A stretch of DNA of 64,000 bases from Crocodylus rhombifer. Taxonomy: Eukaryota; Chordata; Crocodylia; Crocodylidae. A model generated the notes under the pieces. It searched no databases. It saw only the letters and a list, made by a program, of their open reading frames with translations, and was not told where the DNA came from. The stretch lies in contig JAVSML010019073.1 of NCBI GenBank assembly GCA_038503035.1, positions 1 through 64,000 on the forward strand. The letters run 5' to 3'. Of this stretch, positions 47,135 to 59,924 are shown one piece after another. A program made the translations under genes and the position numbers. Numbering within the stretch: position 1 is the first letter of the stretch; every line of letters begins with the position of its first letter.

Positions 47135-50100
47135 TAATCTGTTTGGGGTAGGAGAAAGAGTGTCTCCACCCACCTGTTATCATGTCAGTAACTGAGGCCA
47201 CAAATCATGAACAGGTTCTCCTCTGGCAAGTCAGGTAACATAACTCTACCTCAAGAATCCAACAGTTTTGTCATGCTTTCAAATATACTTCCTGCTTGTT
47301 TTGGTGCAGCTGCCATGGCACAGTTTGTTCCAAGTTTATACCATGAGATTTGCCTCTCTAATCATGTGTCCATATTACGTATCACATCTACATCAAACAA
47401 AGCTGGTTTAAAAATAGAACTTTTCACTTCTGCCAACTTCTCTTGCAGGAAGTCATTCTCTAGGAATAACATTGATATGTTAATTAAGCTGCTCAGAATC
47501 AGATTTCATTAAGCTTTGATAAAACTATTTCCTTTCATTAATTAGCTGTTTATTTAAGATCTTGTTCCTGTATAACTGTAGGCTACAGCTTGGCTGTCTG
47601 TTATCCAGTCAGAAGGGGAAAAGGCAAAGTAAGACACCTGCACAATGATTCCCTGTCCAGTCTGCCAGAACCACAGTGCCCAGGGATGGTGGTAAGAGCA
47701 GAACAGGATCTGGGTCAGTAGACATATATTGGAAGATTAAATGCTTAAATTCTAAGGAGTAATTCAACTTGGCCTGGCACCAGCGTCCAAAAACCAATTG
47801 TATACCTTAGCATTTTCCAAGCCTCCACTGGGGTCTGTGAGAGCCCCATGCAAGTCGTACTTGTGTGCACATTGATGTGATCTGGAACATGCTGTTTGGG
47901 AGCTAACTTCTGCCTGAACTCTAGATTGATTCACATTGACTCCAAGAGGTGGCCAATTCTGGCAAACCCCTCCACTAGACTATATCAGCATCACTGAATT
48001 CAGCTTCAGTGGTAGTAGCCACCTTGGCCACATTCACACATGGTGAGGACATTTGGTTCTCTGGGGACAAGTAGCAGTTGTGCACCTTGTGCCTCCGCTA
48101 GTTGTCCCAGAGGAATGCCCATGCCACGTGTGCTCTGGAATGTGGCAAGTTATCCTAGGGGCAGCACTGGGCTGGTCCCAGCAGCCTCACCTAGGATCCT
48201 GGGGGCCTTCTGAGGCTGAAGCAGTGGTGATTCTGCTGTGTGGACTGTGGCTGGCAGCTGCAGTATGACTCTGGCTGGCCCAGCACTGCTTTTGAGTGGC
48301 ATGCACTGCCTGTGCATGTGCCATGCTGGGTTTTTTTTCTCTGCAGGTTTTTTTGCAGTGTGAACAACTGAACATGCAGTATGTGGTACCAGACCACATA
48401 CAGTACAGCTGTGATCATGTGGACATGGCCCTTTTGTCCAGTAATCTAATAGCTATGTTATTTTATCAGAAAATGGAAGTCAATTTGAATGTTGCCCTCT
48501 GGGACTGCTGCTTGTATGGTACTTGCTGGTCAGTAGCTTGTTTAGCTTTGCATGCATGCATAGGCCATCTTTTTTCAAGTCCATACTTGAAGGTAAAAGA
48601 ACTTTTCTGCTGTGATTCCTCAGTATACACTTACATATGGTCATTCTGTGAGTAAAAACAATTTCATTCAAACAAAGCACAGCTTGCCTATGTCTAGTGT
48701 CAAACCTTGTGTAGTATAAAAATACTGTGATTGGGGTATGAGAGATTAACAGAGATCACAGATTAAATGTGTGGGTTACACTTCTGTTGGTAGTAGGGTT
48801 TTTTTAATGGGAATTGGGGAAGGATCCAGAATAAGGGTGGAAGAAAGTAAGTTCCCAGGATACATTTATGTCACTAATAAGAGGTAAAGGTGGGTTTGGG
48901 CATGTGTATATGTGGACAGGCACAGTTTTTTTGTTAGGAATGAAATTATGGATACAATCATTTGAAAAGAAGGAAAAAAACCGTCAAAAAGCAAGGACTG
49001 CTTCAGGTAAGAATCCAGATGCTTTGAATTTAAAGAGCTTTTCCCTTTCTCTGTTTCTAATCAAACACAAAAGCATGTTGCTTATTGTTTCTCCCACAAC
49101 ATGTGACAATCAAGCAGACTTTTAAGTACTCTTCCCAATTACTGCTACATAAACCTTTTAATAGTAACAGTACAATAAGCCAGTTATTACAGCAATTTGC
49201 TCCTGTATAGCAAAGACAGCCTACTACATTTTCCCCTTTACTGTAAAACTAATCATCCATTTTGGTTTCAACAGTCACTCAGATTTTCCAAGTTAGAGCC
49301 TCTGGACCATTGATTTAAATAGAGCTATGCTATTTACATCACCTGTGGATCTGAGTCAAATTAAAGAAATGGCAAGTTTGTCAGAAATATTTGGAGGCCA
49401 GGCTTTCATTTCTATTCACCATGTATAATGTCAAAATTGTCCCTAGTTGCTGTCTTGGGCAAAACAAATGTCTCTGTTCCTCTCTTATATTCATGTATCT
49501 GTTTATTGAGATCAATCAGAAGTCTATTATGACTAACTCGAGTGGTGGAACTCCTCCAGTTCTACCATCTTGGGTAACTTTATATTTGCTCAAGGAACAA
49601 GGCTGTTCCTTGTGAGAGAGCGATAAGCCCAAGCTATCCTGACTTTCCCAGGAGAGGGGAGTCTCTCAATGCTGTAGGGCCAGAACAGCTGTATGCCATC
49701 TCTGCTTGCAGCCCAGACACAGGAATTCTGTTGGGTGCTAGGTCCAGAGGAAGGTGGATGTGTCAGTAGCTGTAGGCACAAGCACTATATTGCTTTGTAC
49801 AAATGTTATATTTAGATTGACATAATGAAGATGAGGTTCATCTAAATGCTCTAGTATATAGTGTTCACCTTTTTAAGGTGAATTAACTTTAGATTGATAA
49901 AGTGTTAACATGATTTAGCAAGAGTTAACCCAACCTAGCAAATGCCCACATATATTTGCAGCACAACCTTGGGGCTGGGAAAGCCCAGCCACTTACCAGA
50001 GCCTCAGGGCTCTTACCCTTTCTGCCCCCCATTCCCTGACCCTGACCCTGACCAGGTTATCTTGAGGACCCCACCACATTTCTGCAGTCCTGTCAGCCCT

Positions 50101-53100
50101 CCTCTTTCCACAGACCAATCAGCCCTCCCTGATCCAGCCAGCCACCCCTCCAACGTACTTATCTTTGGCTGCTTATATTGTCCCCTGGCAAATGGTGAAC
50201 TTTTAAGCAGCTTAAACTAAGCTGCCTAAACTTAAGCCAGGTCCCATGAATGTTCACATCACCTGCAAGTTTACACTCAGATGCCTTGTCCTTTTCCCAA
50301 AACTTTCACTGAACAAGTATGGCTGGAGTCAAGATTCCAACTGACTACATCACAGATTCTGGTGACACTGACTTTAAAACACATCAGAGCAGACTTGGTC
50401 AGAAAATCTGGTTTTGTAATAAAAATTGAAATTATTTTATTTTTAAAGTGTCTGAAACGGAGATGATTTTCAATGTTTTTCAATTTTACCTTAGCTTTGC
50501 TTTTCTGATCTTCCTAAAATATTATTGAAATAACACCAAACAATCAGCACAATTGTTACTGAACTTTTTGTATATCTGTAAATGAAAGCTTTGGCAACCA
50601 TTTGGCATTTGATAATGTTCTAAAGTTAAGGCAAAACAATCATGAAAATGAAAAGGTGCCAGTAGTGTTACAAAGCCACATGAACCTTTTTTACAAATGT
50701 ATATAATTTGAAACATTTTTATGAGTTTTATGTTTAAGTAATGCATATTGGTGCAGCAGTTTCTGAGATTTTTATAATATATTCATTTAAGCTAATAGTT
50801 AAAGTTTTCCAGTTCTAACAACAAAATTCAGAGAGTAAGGAAATTTAGACTATGACCAATGACTATATGCTTCTTAAGTGATATTACTTATGAGACAAAC
50901 TCTATGAACTGCAGGGGGAGTTTCCACAGGAAGTTTAAGGTATTAATGGAAACTGGTCTGGTACAAGGGCTACGGTAATTACAGGGCCAGAGGTTTGTTA
51001 GGCCTCTACAGTGCCAGGGTCTATGACCCTGAGGCCCACTACTGTTAATGAAGACAAACAACAAAGTAATGGTTAATAAGCAAATCTGTATTTATAAGCC
51101 AAAGGTATGAACAATTATAACAACATGAATTAATCAGCAACCATTTAACAAAACACTATATACAAATATGTACAGAGAGCAATACTAGCCTGTCACCAGT
51201 GGTGGCAGCCAAGAACAGTGACACAGGCAGCAGGGCCTACTGTCAGGTCCGTGTCAGACAAAGGATTTCTATCCTTTTCTCCGCAAGTAAAGAAGTACTC
51301 AGAGACCTCTGAAGGGAATGGTGTTACTTTACTCATCCTGTGTGGGGGGAAGAGAGGAGGGAATGAAGGTAAGTAGCTCAGGTGGAATTCAGGTGCATCT
51401 TGGTGGACTTGTCCTTCTCCCCACACACACCACTTAGCACGGTCACTCGCTCCCAATCTTCCCCACCCTCTAACACAAGGGTACCACTCACTTCTACCAC
51501 ATTATAACAGCTGCTGATCCCATATGGAAAGCTTTAAAAACAGCCTATACAGATATGTTTTTCCTTAGTCAATGTACTCTGTTGTTCTTACTTCACTATT
51601 TATTTCTAAGGACTCTTGGTTGGAAAAGGAAAGTTTTCTTTGTCAAGAGCTTCTCTGCTGTTTTCTGTATATCTTCCTTCCATTTGTGCCATCTACAAAG
51701 CATATATGTCACAGAGGAGTCTGACTTCTGGGGGGAACAAACAGTATAAGGAGATGAATATTTTAAAGTCATAAAGCTCTTATTCCAAAGCTCTTTTTTT
51801 ACATTGAGATGAAGAGAAGCTGATGAAGGCAAATAATGCAAAATAAGCCATGTAGAGCAAAGGTCAGGGTATTTTGTATATCAGCCTGACTCCAGGATGA
51901 TGAGCAAGTTATTTAAAAAACAAACAAACAAAAACTATTCAGGTGCTACGAAGCCCTTTTCACTGAAGGCTAGAGAAACAGTTTTATTTCTTGATCCCTC
52001 AGAAACCCGAGTTAAAAACTGCTGAGTTATAGATAAGGGAACATCATAGATTAGTTGCATAGAATCCAGTTCTGTCCTTTTACAAACAAATCGACTGCCA
52101 CAGATGCCAAAGTGGGGATTTACTTTTCTTAGTTGGATACCATGCATGCACTTACACACTCTCACACACACTTACAAACTTGCATGGAATCCCAATAGAA
52201 CAAATAACCTCATCCTATAAGTAGTTCTTTCAGCCAACTGCTACAAGTAATATCCAGATCAGATTTGGATCAGGGTACGATCAGCTGATTTAAGTAGGCA
52301 TTTTCCAAGAGCTGCACTGTTATTTGCACCAAGATTTCCAACATGTTACAACACAAACTGAGTTGATACTAATTTCTTGTAAGCTCATGGCAAAGGTCAA
52401 AATTGCTGGCAGAGAATCAGTGACAGAACATCAAGAGAAGATGATTAAGCTAGTAGCATACTCAGGCAGTAACAGTTTAAGAATCCTGAGAGAACCACAA
52501 AGAAAAGAAGCAACTTATTGTCTACATTTGTTTGGGAACTTTTTAAGTTCTCGGTGGTTTGTAATCTATAGATCTTCCTCTGATGCATGAAGTCTACTGT
52601 TTGATTCAGCAGTAATTCTCCATGTAGATAATAGGATGACATTGTGCATCCACTGAGCCCTTCTGTCTGCAGTTGTTTTGCCTCATAACTCTTATATGAA
52701 TTTTCCTTGTAAACAAAAAGAACACAAGTGACGATAATATTTTATTGGCATACCCAAATTCTAATTTACTCTGGTGTGGAGGGGAATTGGAGGGGGACCA
52801 CAAATGGGTGGAAGAGGGCATAGGTACAGACACAGGGATCCCCTTCTCAGGTGGGGAATAAGGTGCTCTTGCTATAGGGAAATGGCTGTGGATTGGAGGT
52901 GAGGGCAGGGGAGGGGGAATTTGAGGGTAGCTATACAGGAGAAAATGGGAGGGACCCTGGAACAGAGGACAGGGAAAAGGGCACATACAGAGAACCCGTT
53001 TTTGGGAGAGAAAAGGAGCAGGCATGGGGCCTCAGTCCTGGGGTACCCTAAATGAAAAGTAATGAAAACATGTATGTTAGCCACTGTTACAAAGTTAATA

Positions 53101-53860
53101 TTTGCTAATCGTTGCCTCACAATTATTACACTTCTCTTCTATTTAGATATAGATGATAATCCCTTAGTCATCCAAAAACACTAACAAAATGCTGGCTTGT
53201 AAAGAGTAATCACTGCATAAATGCATGGTTCTTGCTTTAATAGAAGGCTTTCAAATATCTCTTTGCAGCGTGTTACCTTTGCCTTTAAATAATCCAATCA
53301 AAATGCAATCACAATAACAGTGTTTTACATCTGTTCAATGCATGCTCAAAAATCTCAACTAATATTTAGGTATTGTTTATGAATTACCAATTTTAACACT
53401 TTTACTATTTATTATTTTATTTTTGGCATTTTAATTAGGACTGGTTTTGCTAGAGTGTCATTGTAGTGGGAATTTAGTAAATGTGTAAATAATCCTATTG
53501 CAAACCTTTGCTCGAGTAAGTAAGCACACATTCATTTTAGCTTGGGGAAATTTTAGGATTTTTTTTCCAAAAATACTTGTTTTGTTAATTAGCTGTGCAG
53601 ATGTATCATGTCAAGCACAAAACAAATCAAAAAGTAAAACAAATGAACTAAACATGACACCTAGAATAATTTCTTGTGACCAAAGGAGACTGACTTGCGT
53701 TCATTCAGTGGGGTAGAAGTAGGCTTGTTCTGACCTGTGGCATAGATGAGAAGGCATCACCAGGATAGAATAAATGCAAGACTAATGGGAACGACAAGTG
53801 TCCTGTTTGCTCCCCTATATCAGTGTCTCATTGCCATGGGCTTTGTGCCATGTTAGTGGC
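47135..53860. other. 6.7 kb without a recognisable gene
   Basis: Only short frames without domains. 50920-51540 and 48000-48400 look repeat-like but could not be assigned. 53250-53500 is AT-rich with many TAAT words and could be conserved non-coding DNA. 51910-51930 holds a CAAA run. Confidence 0.4.
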
Positions 53861-54349
53861 AGAATGAGTTGAAATGAAATAAAATGTGGGAGGTTTTATA
53901 GGTAAAGACACACACTAGAAGATGCTAGTATGTAGCATCATTATCATAACCTTTATTCTCTACCACAGTGGGCATATGTACATGTGTAATTAATACAAAG
54001 CAATAAAACCTGGAGCTTCTTGCTTTGTATTAATTATATGTGTAGACATGCCCACTGTGGTAGAGAATAAAGGTTATGGTAATAATGCTATATACTAGCT
54101 CCCTCTAGTGTGCATCGTTCCCTATAAAACAGGGATAGGCAATTATTTTGGGTGGAGGGCTGCTTACTGAGTTTGGGCAAGCCATTGAGGGCTGCATGAC
54201 AGGTAGCCAGGGCCAGATAAATATTAATTTTCTAAATTTTTTAGGAACCCTGTGGGTCTGATAGAATGGCCTGGAGGCCTGCATCTGACCTGTGGGCCAC
54301 ATTTTGCCCACCCCTACTATAAAACCTCCCACATTTTATTTTAACTCAC
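53861..54349. mobile_element. Foldback element split by a hAT MITE
   Basis: The left arm 53861-54003 pairs with 54019-54129 plus 54317-54349 as a long near-perfect palindrome. Paired blocks include 'cctttattctctaccacagt' with 'actgtggtagagaataaagg' and 'tgtgggaggttttatag' with 'ctataaaacctcccaca'. The loop is only ~15 bp. The right arm is interrupted at 54130-54316 by a hAT MITE with its own TSD. Its family and target duplication are unknown. Confidence 0.85.
54130..54316. mobile_element. 187-bp hAT MITE with 8-bp TSD
   Basis: It starts cagggataggcaattatttt and ends cacattttgcccacccct(a). It is flanked by perfect 8-bp direct repeats, ctataaaa (54122-54129 and 54317-54324). An 8-bp TSD with CAGGG-type ends is diagnostic for the hAT superfamily. 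Confidence 0.9.
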
Positions 54350-54933
54350 TACTCCAGAGTTTATTTCTCCCAGTCAACACATCTACACATAGGTCTGGGA
54401 CCACATCACATTGAGCCAGATTGGATGGGGCGTGGCTGGCAGGGGGACCCAAGAGTTGGCCTGCCAGCCCAGAGCTGCTCCCCACCATCTCAGTGTGCTA
54501 CTGAGGGGATGGCTGGGGCAGCACCTACTTGTGCACTGCTGCGAATTAAAAAAACTGCTGTTGAGTTAATTATTTTACTCCAGCATAGGAGAGGCACATG
54601 TGTAGAACTGAAGCATTTACTGCCGAGCTAATTAATCTATTCCACAGTAAAACTCTCCTGTAGATACACCCAGTGATTTTTCAACTAAGGTGGTGTGATA
54701 CCATGGAGCACTTTGAGAACCTCTTAGGGTGTATAGTAAAATATTACCACTGTTAGCTGTGCACACCTGCATATGATTCACAAGAGATTTCAAACAGGAA
54801 TTTGTAGTGTCAAAAACATTTTGATCTGTTGTGGTCTTTCTGACTTTTTTGCAACAGAAGAATTGCTCTCTTTTCCTGATTCAAAAATTAGTAAAAACTA
54901 AGACCTGGCATTTTCTGAGGGATGCCTTTAGTC

Positions 54934-55512
54934 CACTGGTTCCCAATGTTTTTTATACTATGGACTGGCAAACTCACTCAAAGAATTTTGGCAGACTGGG
55001 TATAGAAGCAATCTAATTTACATATCTAATGTAATTTACATATTTACATTTAACTTTGGGAGGTGGGTTACAAGGATCATATCAGGTTGGGGCACCATAG
55101 CCACAGGCACTGGGGGACCCTACATGGGGGGGGGAATGGGCTGTTAAGGCAGTGGCCTGGGGCAACCCAGCTGGGGCTGCCTGAGAAGAATGGACTGTGC
55201 TGCCTTCCCCGGGAGCAAGCAGCAGAGCTGCCTCCCCGTCCTCCGCCCCAGGTATTTCCATGCCTGCATTCCCCCGCTTCCAGTTGTGGGAGGGGCTGGA
55301 GGGTCCTGCCTAGCCCAGTAAAGGCCTGCTGCATGGACAGTGCCTTGCCAGGCACAGCCATTGTGGTGGGAGCAGGACAGGGTGCACAGAGCCAGCTGCC
55401 TCCCTCCTGGGGCTGCCCCGCCACTCTGCTTTAACCCAGATAGACAGATGACCTGGCAGCCAACCATTTGTGGCCTAGTACCAGGCCATGGCCCAGTGGT
55501 TTGGAACCTGTG
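54934..55512. mobile_element. 579-bp non-autonomous hAT with 8-bp TSD
   Basis: The ends are cactggttcccaatg and cagtggtttggaacctgtg, the widespread CAGTGGTTCCCAA-type hAT terminus. The TSD is ctttagtc (54926-54933) and ctttagtt (55513-55520), with one mismatch. The interior is GC-rich and without a transposase. Confidence 0.88.
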
Positions 55513-55791
55513 CTTTAGTTTTAAAAGATTGAGAATCACTCCACTAGGGTAGGAACTACTCACAGGACAGGAACAGGGGCTCCACAAAAGAAAATCTATA
55601 TTCTGAGGGAAGAACCTTCAAAAGCTGTGCTTGCTATTTGCTATGTTGTCTTCCATGTAATGTTCTTGGAGTTGAACAGAACTATTCAAATAATATTTAT
55701 CAGTATTCATGAGTCCATTTATTCAGTACATCTTATCCAAAATGTACTGAAGGCAGTGGATTTCAGTGGAATTTGAATCGGGCCCTGATCC

Positions 55792-56285
55792 AACTGGTAA
55801 CTTTTGAACATCACATCTGATCAGTTCCAGGATGTCAAAGAATATTATAGGCATCAATTCTGTAGGCAGGATATTATTGATGTTGGGGGATGCTGGGACA
55901 TTGAAATGGGGGCGGGAGTGGGAACATGTGGAGCTCTTTTAATCTGTTTAGCAGAATCACAGCCCCAGCCTATTTTCATTTGTCTGGAGATCAGAGAAAC
56001 AGTTAATGACACTGTTAACACCTTTCACCACAACAATAGCCCAGTTTCAGATCTGCCCATCCTACCAATTGAGTTTAAAAGGATGATGCCTGAAATTGCA
56101 TATCTGCCTGACAGAAGAAAGATTAATAGATAGGTGGATGGTGAATGGAGCACATACAGAACTCCTGGCATGGAGGAGAGATTGGGAATACTGTTATGGG
56201 GCAAGAGGGAGGGAAGAGTATACACGTAGACCCCTGCCATGAACAGGGAGAATGGGGGTGTTCAAAAGGCACTATAAGAAAAGAG
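55792..56285 (+). repeat. Left arm of a ~490-bp inverted pair
   Basis: It is alignable in reverse complement with 59925-60420 over its whole length at roughly 85-90% (my visual estimate). The arm begins 'tccaactggtaac' and ends beyond 'gaacagggagaatgggggtg'. The two arms enclose about 3.6 kb. They may be the long terminal repeats of one foldback transposon or an inverted duplication. Confidence 0.85.
55804..56133 (+). other. Unrecognised open frame shared with the inverted copy
   Basis: A 109-codon frame whose second half (from about residue 40: GTCGALLICLAESQPQPIFI..., then FHHNNSPVSDLPILP, ...DRRKINR) is also open in the inverted copy at 59970-60299, with about ten substitutions in ~70 residues. 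I recognise no domain. It may be a decayed transposon gene or chance openness kept because the two arms are still similar. The stop at its end (TAG) is TGG in the other copy. Confidence 0.35.
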
Positions 56286-56483
56286 AGTAGAGAACTCTGA
56301 GATATGTGGATGAGGACATGGGCCCATGTATACATCTCTTGGTGGGAGGGAGATTGTAACCCTTGTGTGGAAAGGGAGCAAAATGGAGCTTTGGTAGGGG
56401 TAATGGGTTACCCTGGAATGGGAGAAGTGTAAGGGGTTACATGTAGGCTTTCGTAGGGGGGAAAAGGGATACACAGAAGAGGG

Positions 56484-58670
56484 TGCAGATGGAAGTGACA
56501 ATTTTCACCTGATCTAGCCACAGAAAGCAGCTTATAGCTGTGACCAAACACAAGTGCACAGTAGGGCTGTGCAAAATGGTTATGTTTTGTTTCAGTTTTG
56601 GATTCGGCCATCTTGGAGGACAGTGATTTGTTTTGGTGTTTTAGGTCACTGTTCCTTTTCAATTCAGCCAAATCTGGTTTGAAGTTCTCATGCTGTTTTG
56701 GAGATTTGGATCAGCCAGGGAGAGGCAAGCACAGCCAGGTGGCTGCAGGTTCTCCCATGGTGCCTGGCTGTGCCTGCCTCTTCTCCAGTGGGGGGAGCTG
56801 TGGGAGAAGCCCCTGTCACTACCCTGCCTGGCCTGATTCCCCCACACAGCTCCAGCCTCCCACCACTTTAAAAAAAGAAAATTAAAAAAAAGCCCCACAC
56901 TCACTGGCTGCAGCAGCAGTGATCAGGGCCTCTGAGAACTCATGGAAGAGCTCCCTGCATAGTGTAGGGCACTGGGGATCTCCCCCCCCCACCTGCCTGG
57001 CACCCATGTGGCAGCTGCCCCATGGCATGGGTGCAGCGCTATGCGCTGTCAGAGCTGGAGCCACTGGGGCTGAGCAGTGCTGGGCCCCGGCTTGCTTCTG
57101 GAGTCAGCACGGCTCCCAGAGAGCATATGGCACCCTACCAAGTTGCAATGCACCTGCATGATGCAACAGCTGCTGTGTGGGTGCCAAGCAGAGGGGTTTA
57201 TCCCCACTTCCCCCCACTGTATGGGGGGGCTTTATCACAAGACCTCAGAGGCCCCAATCACCACTGCTGCATCCAGTGAGTGTGGGGCTTTTTTATTTAT
57301 TTATGTAGTTTTTAAGTGCTGGGAAGCTGGAGCCAAGTGGGGGTTGGGGCCAATCAAGGCAGGCATGGGGGATTCTTCCACAGCTCCCCCTGCCTAGGAA
57401 GGGGCAGGCAGAGCTGGAGGAGCCATGGGAGAATTTATCTCCCATGGCTGGCCTGCCTGACCCCATCTCTTGCCCAGCCCCAGCCTCCGGGCACTTTAAA
57501 AAAATGTATATTAAAAAATAAGCCCTGCACTCACTGGCTCCAGCAGGAGCAATCAGGACCTCTGAGGTCTCATGGCAGAGGCCTCCCATGCAGTGCAGGA
57601 CAGTGAAGGCCATTAGGGACTACCCTGCTGCTTGGCACCTGCCCCATGGCATGGGTATAGCATGGCTTTGCAGGGCACTGCACACTGTCTGGAAGCTGGA
57701 GCCCAGAACTACTCAGTTCCAGCAGCTCCAGCTCCCAGACAGTGAGCAGCAGCCTGCCAAGGCATTCTGTTTCCATGCTGTGGTATAGCTGCTGCATAGG
57801 TGTCAGGTATGGGAGTGATCCCCACTGTCCCCCACTTTTCCACACTCTCAGAGGTCCTGATCACTGCTGCTGCAGCCAGTCAGTGTGGGGCTTTTGTGTT
57901 TTGTTTTTTTAGTGCCAGGAGGCAGGGGTTGGGTGGGGGATGGGGCTGGGCAGCCATGGGGGCTTCTCCTGTTGCTCCTGTGGTTGTGTCTGCCTCTGCC
58001 CCAGAAGGGTGAGCTGTGGGAGAAGCCCCCATGGCTGCCCTGCCCAGCCCCAGCCCCTGCCCAGCCCCAGATTCCCAGCATCTTAAAAGGAGGGCTGTGG
58101 GGCTGTGCTGGACTATTCTGGGGGCAGGGGCAGGGCACCTCTGAAACACCCAAAACAGTTCCAAAATGTTTCAGATGGTTTGTTTCATTTTGGAGATGTT
58201 TTGGAGCCTTCTGTTTCATTTTGGTTTTGGTGTTTTGGGCACCAAAACACACCAAAACACCTCTGAAATGAAATGGCTGCCTAAATTTTGCACAGCCCTA
58301 GTGCACAGCTGCAGACAACTTAAAAAAGGCTGATTGAGTGATAATCTGATCCCTCATTGCATCTGGACTTCTGAGGTGACAGGGAGGGGGACATCCACTC
58401 CACCCTCTAGAACCAGCTGGGGAACCCTTAGAATGAGTTCCCTCTGCTTCCTTTCCCCTCTCCCATTCTGAAATGGGGACAGGCTGGGTGAGAGGAGGGG
58501 AAATTGTTAGGGGAAACTGTCTGCAAGCTCACAGGCAGCATCTAGATTCTACTTCCCCGTGGAACCAACAGTGAACTTCTGTTTGTTCCAGGAGATCATT
58601 GTAACTCAGAACACTTCCTGAACAGCATTCTCAGTTATAGCGGAGAACTGCACTTCTGTTTGTACCCAGA
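56484..58670. mobile_element. Half copy of palindromic family P (copy 3), split by a hAT element
   Basis: 56484-56561 ('ttttcacctgatctagccac', 'agcagcttatagctgtgacc') followed after the hAT by 58301-58670 ('gatccctcattgcatctgg', 'gtgaacttctgtttgttcca', 'gagaactgcacttctgtttg') matches only one arm of the palindrome at 41893-43623 (right arm, 42887-43481). The other arm is missing. Confidence 0.75.
56562..58300. mobile_element. 1739-bp non-autonomous hAT with 8-bp TSD and internal palindromes
   Basis: Perfect terminal repeats: tagggctgtgcaaaat on the left and attttgcacagcccta on the right. Perfect 8-bp TSD gtgcacag (56554-56561 and 58301-58308). Inside lie two successive large inverted repeats. 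The first pairs 'aaagccccacactcactggc' near 56889 with 'ccagtgagtgtggggctttt' near 57274. The second pairs 'aagccctgcactcactggct' near 57520 with 'cagtcagtgtggggcttttg' near 57876. GC-rich blocks and 'gtttcattttgg' words fill the rest. No transposase is present; mobility would need enzyme from elsewhere. Confidence 0.93.
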
Positions 58671-59924
58671 GTGGTAACCATAAATAGGCTTTCCCCCTGG
58701 TTGATGGGAGAAAGGGTTATGGCATGAGTAAAAGAAGAAAATAGAGGTGTGTTCAGAGTACCTGGCATATGGGAAGAAAGGGTAGCCTGACATGAAGGTG
58801 GGGGGATTTTCTGAAATAAAAGGGAATGGGATCCTTGTAGTGATGGGGAAATGGAGTTCCAACTGTGAGCTTGAATTACAGAAACTACAGTGTGCCTCTT
58901 TATTTGAAGTGTTTTCCTTTTGGTTTCCTTTCTCTTTCACCTTTGTTTTACTCTGTTCTACTCTGTCCATTTCTCTATATTTATTCTGTCCCACAAGGTT
59001 AATCCTTTGGTTTCAGCTGCTGGTAGATTGCTGACCTCTGCTGTCTCTAGAGGAAAATTTATCTTTGTATCTCTTTGTAAATCATACAAGCATGTCACAG
59101 GGCAGAACAGCAGAGGCTAACCTGAAAACCAGGCACTAAACATTCCCAGTGATAAAACTGTGATTAGTCAAGGAAGCTGGTTTTTTCCTTTTGTCCTTGG
59201 TGGCTTGGTGTATAATTACCAAGCACCTTGTGGTGACCCATACGGTCAGTCAGTTCAGTGATACTGTAGTTCAGCCACACTATCAGAGTGAACCCCCCTT
59301 TTTTGCCTGCTGTGTTAATAAGATAATACTAGATATATGATCATTGTAACTTGATTTTCAGAGGAGCTGTGCACCCACAGCTCTTACTCTGTGCCCAGCA
59401 CTTATGTACAAAATCCGGTTCTTAATTAAACAGTTTTCTTCTGCATATACGGAAAAGCAAGGAACATTTTTTTAATCAGCTCTTAATTTTATGCAGAGCT
59501 GAATGCTTTACACCTGTAATTTCAAGAGGAGTGAATAGATAGTGAAAAATAGTAGCACAGTGCCTCTCAGTATTTAGCTTACAGGGAGTACCTGAAACCT
59601 TTCAGTGATCAGGGTCCATCGCCCATCAGTCAGGTAGAGATGAGCCATTGCTGATTATGTAAAGTGCAAAATAAAATATCTAGTGTCAGTATACTATTAT
59701 TTTTAGACATATTGCTTAATTATGGATTATCTGCTCATGGTGGAGGTTATTTCATAGTATGTATCTTCCAATTCAGACCATACAATTGTTGGTCATTATT
59801 TTTTCTTCCCCTAATCTCAGTGCCTATTACTGATGAATTTTGTAGGACATTTCCAGTGTTTTGGAGAGTAATTACAGGGCAAATAATGCAGGACTCGAAA
59901 ATCTATCCGTATTGCATCTATCCA
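58671..59924. other. No gene recognised
   Basis: Lies between the palindromic half copy and the right inverted arm. AT-rich, without features. Confidence 0.4.

Noticed and set aside
47207..47512. 101-codon open frame as a possible gene
   Set aside because: Composition and context give no support, and there is no recognisable motif.
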